Assembly: GCA_947492995.1 (NCBI GenBank)
Contig: CANLOU010000004.1
Coordinates: 62,001 to 126,000 of the forward strand
Direction: 5' to 3'
Origin: an uncultured Litoreibacter sp.
Lineage (GTDB): Bacteria > Pseudomonadota > Alphaproteobacteria > Rhodobacterales > Rhodobacteraceae
DNA length: 64,000 bases
The notes under the pieces were generated by a model that was not told where the DNA came from, did not search any database, and saw only the letters and a program-made list of their open reading frames with translations. Below, piece after piece: positions 60,559-64,000 of the stretch (the first letter of the stretch is position 1; each line of letters begins with the position of its first letter). The translations under genes and the position numbers were made by a program.

Positions 60559-61402
60559 CGCTGTGATCCCCGTCGTCGTGGTCCTCATAGATCACGAAAG
60601 GCCGCTCATCGTCTGAAATCACGGTCAGGCGGCGCTTATCCTCGTCATCATCATGCAGGTCTGCGCCTTGCATCACGAAATGTCTCAGAACGCCGCCAAA
60701 GGCGCGTTCCAGATTTTTAGAAGTAAAAATCGTCTCCGTCGGGCCGTAATCCAGCACCGTCCCCTTGATAAGGATGGTGCGGTCACAAAATTCCGGCACC
60801 GAGCCAAGGTTATGGGTCGACACCAGCATGACGCGGCCCTCATCGCGCATCTCGCGCAGCAGCTTGATGATCTCGTCCTCGGTCTGCACATCGACGCCGG
60901 TGAACGGCTCATCCAGCAAAATAACCTTGGAATCCTGTGCAAGCGCGCGGGCCAGAAACACGCGTTTCTTTTGCCCGCCGGACAATTCGCCAATTTGGCG
61001 TTTGCGGTAGTCGATCATGCCCACGCGCGTCAGCGCGTCTTCTACCGCGCGGTGATCGGCGGGTTTGGCAATCCGCAAAAACCCCATATGCCCGTAGCGG
61101 CCCATCATCACCACATCCTCGACCAGAACGGGGAAGGACCAATCCACCTCTTCCGCTTGAGGAACGTAGGCTACAAGGTTGCTTTTCAACGCATCTTTGA
61201 CGCTGCCGCCCAGCACGGATATCTCGCCCGCAGCCGTTGGAACGAAGCCCATAATCGCCTTGAACAAGGTCGATTTGCCGGACCCGTTGACGCCCACGAG
61301 CGCCGCAATCGTGCCTGTCGGCAACTCGAATGACGCATCCCGCAACGCGGTATGCCCGTTGCGGTAGGTGACCGTGATACCCGCCGCCGACAGGCCCGTC
61401 AC
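60551..61402 (-). CDS. sitB: Metal ABC transporter ATP-binding protein (SitB/MntB-type)
   Basis: The 283-residue ATPase has Walker [10 protein letters not shown] near residue 37 and the Q-loop [12 protein letters not shown] near 80. The signature is [15 protein letters not shown] and Walker [13 protein letters not shown], typical of metal-type (FecE/SitB) ATPases. The C-terminal tail is rich in Asp (DDDEDKRRL...DDGDHSDA). It starts in an ATGA overlap with the binding-protein gene. Confidence 0.92.
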   Translation of the reverse strand: MTGLSAAGITVTYRNGHTALRDASFELPTGTIAALVGVNGSGKSTLFKAIMGFVPTAAGEISVLGGSVKDALKSNLVAYVPQAEEVDWSFPVLVEDVVMMGRYGHMGFLRIAKPADHRAVEDALTRVGMIDYRKRQIGELSGGQKKRVFLARALAQDSKVILLDEPFTGVDVQTEDEIIKLLREMRDEGRVMLVSTHNLGSVPEFCDRTILIKGTVLDYGPTETIFTSKNLERAFGGVLRHFVMQGADLHDDDEDKRRLTVISDDERPFVIYEDHDDGDHSDA

Positions 61403-62274
61403 TTGGTCAAACCCGCCGCAATGATGCTGACCGTCTCGCGCAGCAGGTCAATATAGGTGGGCACTGGCCCATCCTCACCGCTTAATGAATCCACATAGAG
61501 CGCGCCCCCATAGGCCGCGCCGGTCTCCCGCGCGACTTGCTCTGCCGGGGCCGAGGACACCGTCGATTCCGAGAACACCACCTTGATGCCCTGCGCCCGC
61601 ACCGTATCAATCACAGTGCGCACCTGGCTCGGCGTGCCTTGCTGGTCCGCGTTGATCGGCCACAGATACAGCTCTTTCAGCCCCAGATCCCGCGCCAGAT
61701 AGGAAAACGCGCCCTCGGATGTCACCAGCCAGCGATCCGCCTCAGGCACCGCCTCAATCTGCGCCTTCAACGGCCCAAGCTCCGCCAAAATCCGCGCCTT
61801 GTAGGCCTCGCCGTTGGCGGCATAAACATCCGCGTGTTCAGGGTCATGCTCTGAGAACGCCGCCACGATGTTGTCCACGTAGATCACCGCCGCGTCCACC
61901 GACATCCACGCATGCGGGTTCGGCTTGCCGCTGTAGGGCCCTTGGGTGATCCCCATCGGCTCAATGCCCTCCGACACCACCGCTGAGGGCACGTCGCGCA
62001 GATTGCGGAAGAACTGCTCGAACCAAAGCTCCAGGTTCAGCCCGTTCCACAGCACCAGGTCGGCGTCCTGCGCCTTCAGGATGTCGCGCGGGGTGGGGGC
62101 GTAGTTGTGAATTTCGGCGCCCGGCTTGGTGATGCTCTCCACCACGGCCGTGTCGCCCGCCACGTTGCGGGCCATGTCGGCGATCACGGTGAAGGTGGTC
62201 ACGGCCTTGAACCGGTCGTCGGCCATGGCGGGCAGGCCGGCCCATAAAAGCGCGCATGTCAGCAGCAGTCGCAT
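61399..62274 (-). CDS. sitA: Metal ABC transporter substrate-binding protein (SitA/MntC/ZnuA family)
   Basis: The 291-residue periplasmic protein starts at ATG 62274, with AGGTG about 8 nt upstream; a start at 62301 would fall near the metal box. The signal peptide is [18 protein letters not shown]. Metal ligands are suggested by His in [13 protein letters not shown] near residue 60, His in [13 protein letters not shown] near 122, Glu in VFSESTVSS near 240 and Asp near the end. The lack of a His-rich loop favours Mn or Fe over Zn. It is first in the operon, behind a Fur-family box. Confidence 0.88.
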   Translation of the reverse strand: MRLLLTCALLWAGLPAMADDRFKAVTTFTVIADMARNVAGDTAVVESITKPGAEIHNYAPTPRDILKAQDADLVLWNGLNLELWFEQFFRNLRDVPSAVVSEGIEPMGITQGPYSGKPNPHAWMSVDAAVIYVDNIVAAFSEHDPEHADVYAANGEAYKARILAELGPLKAQIEAVPEADRWLVTSEGAFSYLARDLGLKELYLWPINADQQGTPSQVRTVIDTVRAQGIKVVFSESTVSSAPAEQVARETGAAYGGALYVDSLSGEDGPVPTYIDLLRETVSIIAAGLTK

Positions 62275-62310
62275 CGTAAACACCTCATATCTCAGGGACA
62301 TGAGACAATA

Positions 62311-62325
62311 TGAGAACGATTCTCA
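62311..62325. promoter_or_regulatory. Fur-family (Mur/Fur) box TGAGAACGATTCTCA
   Basis: The perfect TGAGAA-N3-TTCTCA inverted repeat lies 37 bp upstream of sitA. It resembles Fur-family sites. In alphaproteobacteria Mur responds to manganese and controls sitABCD, which fits the operon; iron-responsive Fur or Irr cannot be excluded. Confidence 0.75.
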
Positions 62326-62345
62326 ATAAGTCAATCTAGTTGCGA

Positions 62346-62939
62346 TCAATTCTCAGCTTCGGAGCGCGCCCGCAGGTATTTCGGCCCGCCCGCGCCCTTG
62401 CGCTTGGTCAGTTCGCGCCGGGTCAGGGTCTTGGGGATGTCGCCGGCAACGCCCGGCTTGAAGTTGGGGTCGGAAGGCAGGCAGCCAAGGCCGCAGACCT
62501 GCGTCACGGTTCTGTTGTGGAAGTTGGTGATCCACAGCCGCCCGCCGGGGGTGGCCACAAATCCGAACACCTGTTCGGCGTAATCCATGTCCAGATCCAT
62601 CACCGAGGGGACCTCCGCGTCCGCGTCCGGATGAAACGCGCCATGGGTGTGGTAGGAGGCGACCGTTTTGATGGTGCGGTCGGTGAAGCCACGCGGGTCG
62701 CAGCCGCTTCGGCTGCCGCGCCGTGCGGGGGTGACCACAAGCTCGCCGGCCGCGGTTTCGCCGATCATGCCGCAGTATTCGCGGTCATTGGCGAAGGATT
62801 GGTGTTGCAGGGACTTCAGGCTTTTGCGCGCAACCGACGTCATGTCGTAGATGTCGGGTGCTGCGGCTGCGGCACTTATCGAAGCCGCGCCAAAAGCTGC
62901 GGCAAGTGTCAGTCTTATCATCGCTTTGCTCATCCCCAT
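62346..62939 (-). CDS. Secreted JAMM-like protein (DUF4329-like), first of a tandem pair
   Basis: The protein has 197 residues from ATG 62939 (62933 is a shorter option). A signal peptide ([25 protein letters not shown]) precedes [24 protein letters not shown], with a Glu two residues from a Cys. The metal-site-like motif is [21 protein letters not shown], i.e. His-X-His, then Ser-X2-Asp, as in JAB/JAMM metallopeptidases but with a 12-residue spacer. The end is basic ([11 protein letters not shown]). It is paralogous to the next gene upstream. Function unknown; a periplasmic metallohydrolase is the likeliest reading. Confidence 0.7.
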   Translation of the reverse strand: MGMSKAMIRLTLAAAFGAASISAAAAAPDIYDMTSVARKSLKSLQHQSFANDREYCGMIGETAAGELVVTPARRGSRSGCDPRGFTDRTIKTVASYHTHGAFHPDADAEVPSVMDLDMDYAEQVFGFVATPGGRLWITNFHNRTVTQVCGLGCLPSDPNFKPGVAGDIPKTLTRRELTKRKGAGGPKYLRARSEAEN

Positions 62940-62970
62940 AATCACTGGAACAACCTCGCCCAACAGGGGC

Positions 62971-63507
62971 TTAGTCGTCAATACCTTCCTCTCGATCAAG
63001 CAGTTGTGCCGCAGTGTATCGTTGTCTCACGCGGCCTTCATCTGCGGCGTTGTAATCCGCGTCCATTGGCAGGCATCCCGTATTACATAGCATACGAACG
63101 GCGTCTTTGTCAGGCTCGGTCACCCAGAATTTACCTCCCGGGGTGGAGACGAAGCCGATCACCCCCTCGCTTTGGTCGGCGCGCAGGTCGTCAAGGGACG
63201 GCACTTCGGCGTCGGCGCCCGGGTCATGGCTGCCATGGGTGTGGTAAGACGCAAGCACGTCGACGTCATTGGTGCGGAACGGGCGGGGCAAGCAGCTGTC
63301 GCGGCGGCCTTTGCGGGGCCGGGTTATCACGATATGGCCCTGTCGGTTGCGCCCGATCATGCCGCAATACTCACGATCCGCGGCAAAGGAATTGCTCTGG
63401 ATGCCGGCCAATGTGGTGCGCGCCGCCTCAATCAGCTCCGCATCTTGCGGCTGCGCGGGGGAGGCCAGGCACAGGGCCAGCCCGATCCAGAGAATGCGTT
63501 TGGTCAT
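62971..63507 (-). CDS. Secreted JAMM-like protein (DUF4329-like), second of a tandem pair
   Basis: The 178-residue protein has a signal peptide ([21 protein letters not shown]) and then [57 protein letters not shown] and [13 protein letters not shown]. It shares the [21 protein letters not shown]-type and TGCLP-type blocks with its neighbour, so it arose by duplication. The His-X-His...Ser-X2-Asp spacing is the same. It is 32 bp from the paralogue and probably in the same operon. Not recognised beyond the family. Confidence 0.7.
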   Translation of the reverse strand: MTKRILWIGLALCLASPAQPQDAELIEAARTTLAGIQSNSFAADREYCGMIGRNRQGHIVITRPRKGRRDSCLPRPFRTNDVDVLASYHTHGSHDPGADAEVPSLDDLRADQSEGVIGFVSTPGGKFWVTEPDKDAVRMLCNTGCLPMDADYNAADEGRVRQRYTAAQLLDREEGIDD

Positions 63508-63599
63508 GGGCTGCTCTTTCTTTCGCTCCTGTCTTCAAAAAATCCTATGCGCCGCCGGGCGGGTCTGTCAAAACCTCTCACATCTCCCAGGGATCAGAC

Positions 63600-64000
63600 A
63601 TGAAGGCCCGCATGACCCAATATGTGATTGAACCAGCCCCGCAAGCCAGCCTCTCGGTCTTTGGCGATGACACAGATTTCCCGATCCGGCGCATTTTCTG
63701 TGTTGGCCGCAATTACGAGGCCCATATCGTCGAGATGGGCAATGACCTGCGCGAGCCGCCGTTTTTCTTTTGCAAGCCCGCCGATGCGGTGGTGCCAAAC
63801 CATGCGTCTGTGAGCTATCCCAAAGCCACGTCCGACCTGCATCACGAGGTTGAATTGGTCGTCGCACTCGGGGCAGGGGGCAGCGATGTGGCATCTGAGG
63901 ATGCGCTTGATCTGATTTGGGGGGCGGCTGTCGGCATCGACCTGACCCGCCGTGACATACAGGGCGAGGCCAAAAAGCGGGGCCGGCCTTGGGATATGGG
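63600..64000 (+). CDS. Fumarylacetoacetate hydrolase-family protein, C-terminus cut by window edge
   Basis: About 133 residues are visible from ATG 63600 (ATG 63612 is an alternative, with AAGG 5 nt upstream). The FAH fold start is clear: [21 protein letters not shown], then [23 protein letters not shown]. The metal-binding [13 protein letters not shown] and [24 protein letters not shown] follow. FAH proteins hydrolyse fumarylacetoacetate, fumarylpyruvate or related dioxo acids. The specific substrate needs the missing half and neighbours. It is divergent from the JAMM-like pair. Confidence 0.9.
   Translation, partial: MKARMTQYVIEPAPQASLSVFGDDTDFPIRRIFCVGRNYEAHIVEMGNDLREPPFFFCKPADAVVPNHASVSYPKATSDLHHEVELVVALGAGGSDVASEDALDLIWGAAVGIDLTRRDIQGEAKKRGRPWDM

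Noticed and set aside
1-64000. tRNA, rRNA, CRISPR, insertion sequence, prophage or att site
   Set aside because: I searched the gaps by eye for T-loop motifs, spaced direct repeats, transposase motifs and phage genes, and found none.

Overview
The window is a stretch of chromosome (or large replicon) from an alphaproteobacterium of the Rhodobacteraceae, most likely an aerobic anoxygenic phototroph of the Roseobacter group. The basis is a pucBAC light-harvesting operon with a PpsR/CrtJ-type promoter site, a RutR-controlled reductive pyrimidine pathway, the Rhizobium-type glycerol ABC transporter, a Ccm-type cytochrome c maturation cluster, and short GGATATTTTTG-containing intergenic elements that I associate with this family. 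I found no phage, insertion sequence, CRISPR array, rRNA or tRNA. Gene density is about 95%, with many ATGA, TGATG and CTAG overlaps.

Layout. 1-717: partial ProX-like binding protein. 912-5908: sugar-acid (gluconate/idonate type) genes: a lactonase, a GlcG-like protein, an idonate-type dehydrogenase, a gluconate 5-dehydrogenase-like SDR, gluconokinase, a HIBADH-family dehydrogenase and a small dimeric alpha/beta-barrel protein. 5912-10983: a carbohydrate ABC transporter operon on the minus strand whose last gene is a cytochrome b561 protein. 11162-13254: two LacI regulators. The second has a TGTTATCGATAACA-like operator in front of itself, and the same operator lies in both divergent promoters of the sugar-acid genes. 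13316-19345: an AbrB-type membrane protein, then a tandem glycine riboswitch and gcvT-gcvH-VOC-gcvP. 19429-22386: the puc operon with an extra gene of unknown function. 22476-28666: the glycerol transporter glpVSTPQU. 28702-31426: a BlaI/M56 sensor pair, an ABM monooxygenase and an MBL-fold hydrolase.

31587-43574: pyrimidine catabolism: PreT/PreA dihydropyrimidine dehydrogenase, a RutR-type regulator with a near-consensus operator, N-carbamoyl-beta-alanine amidohydrolase, dihydropyrimidinase, and an NMT1/THI5-type ABC transporter, with several small unknown genes between them. 43676-47905: a secreted unknown protein, then a histidinol dehydrogenase-family gene, a LacI regulator and a SnoaL-like gene in one operon behind a 16-bp palindrome. 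48053-55119: ccmF-ccmG-ccmH-ccmI, convergent with a DsbD/ScsB-type reductase, and a divergent DsbA/ScsC-type oxidoreductase. 55198-58864: phosphomannomutase and two purine (allantoin branch) genes, one a PuuE-UraD fusion. 58904-62325: a Mn/Fe/Zn-type ABC transporter (SitABCD order) behind a Fur-family box. 62346-63507: tandem paralogues with a JAMM-like metallopeptidase signature. 63600 to the end: partial FAH-family hydrolase.

The most unusual content is: (i) the LH2 alpha subunit carries Phe44-Leu45 in place of Tyr-Tyr, which predicts a blue-shifted B800-820-like antenna, and has a long C-terminal extension; (ii) the puc operon ends in a protein with two copies of an SAISGG...FWPMPL repeat; (iii) a family of perfect palindromes with a TTCGATCGAA-type core sits in operon junctions; (iv) a cytochrome b561 gene is translationally coupled to a sugar transporter; (v) the tandem JAMM-like secreted proteins. 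No similarity search was possible. Family names come from sequence motifs and gene context.
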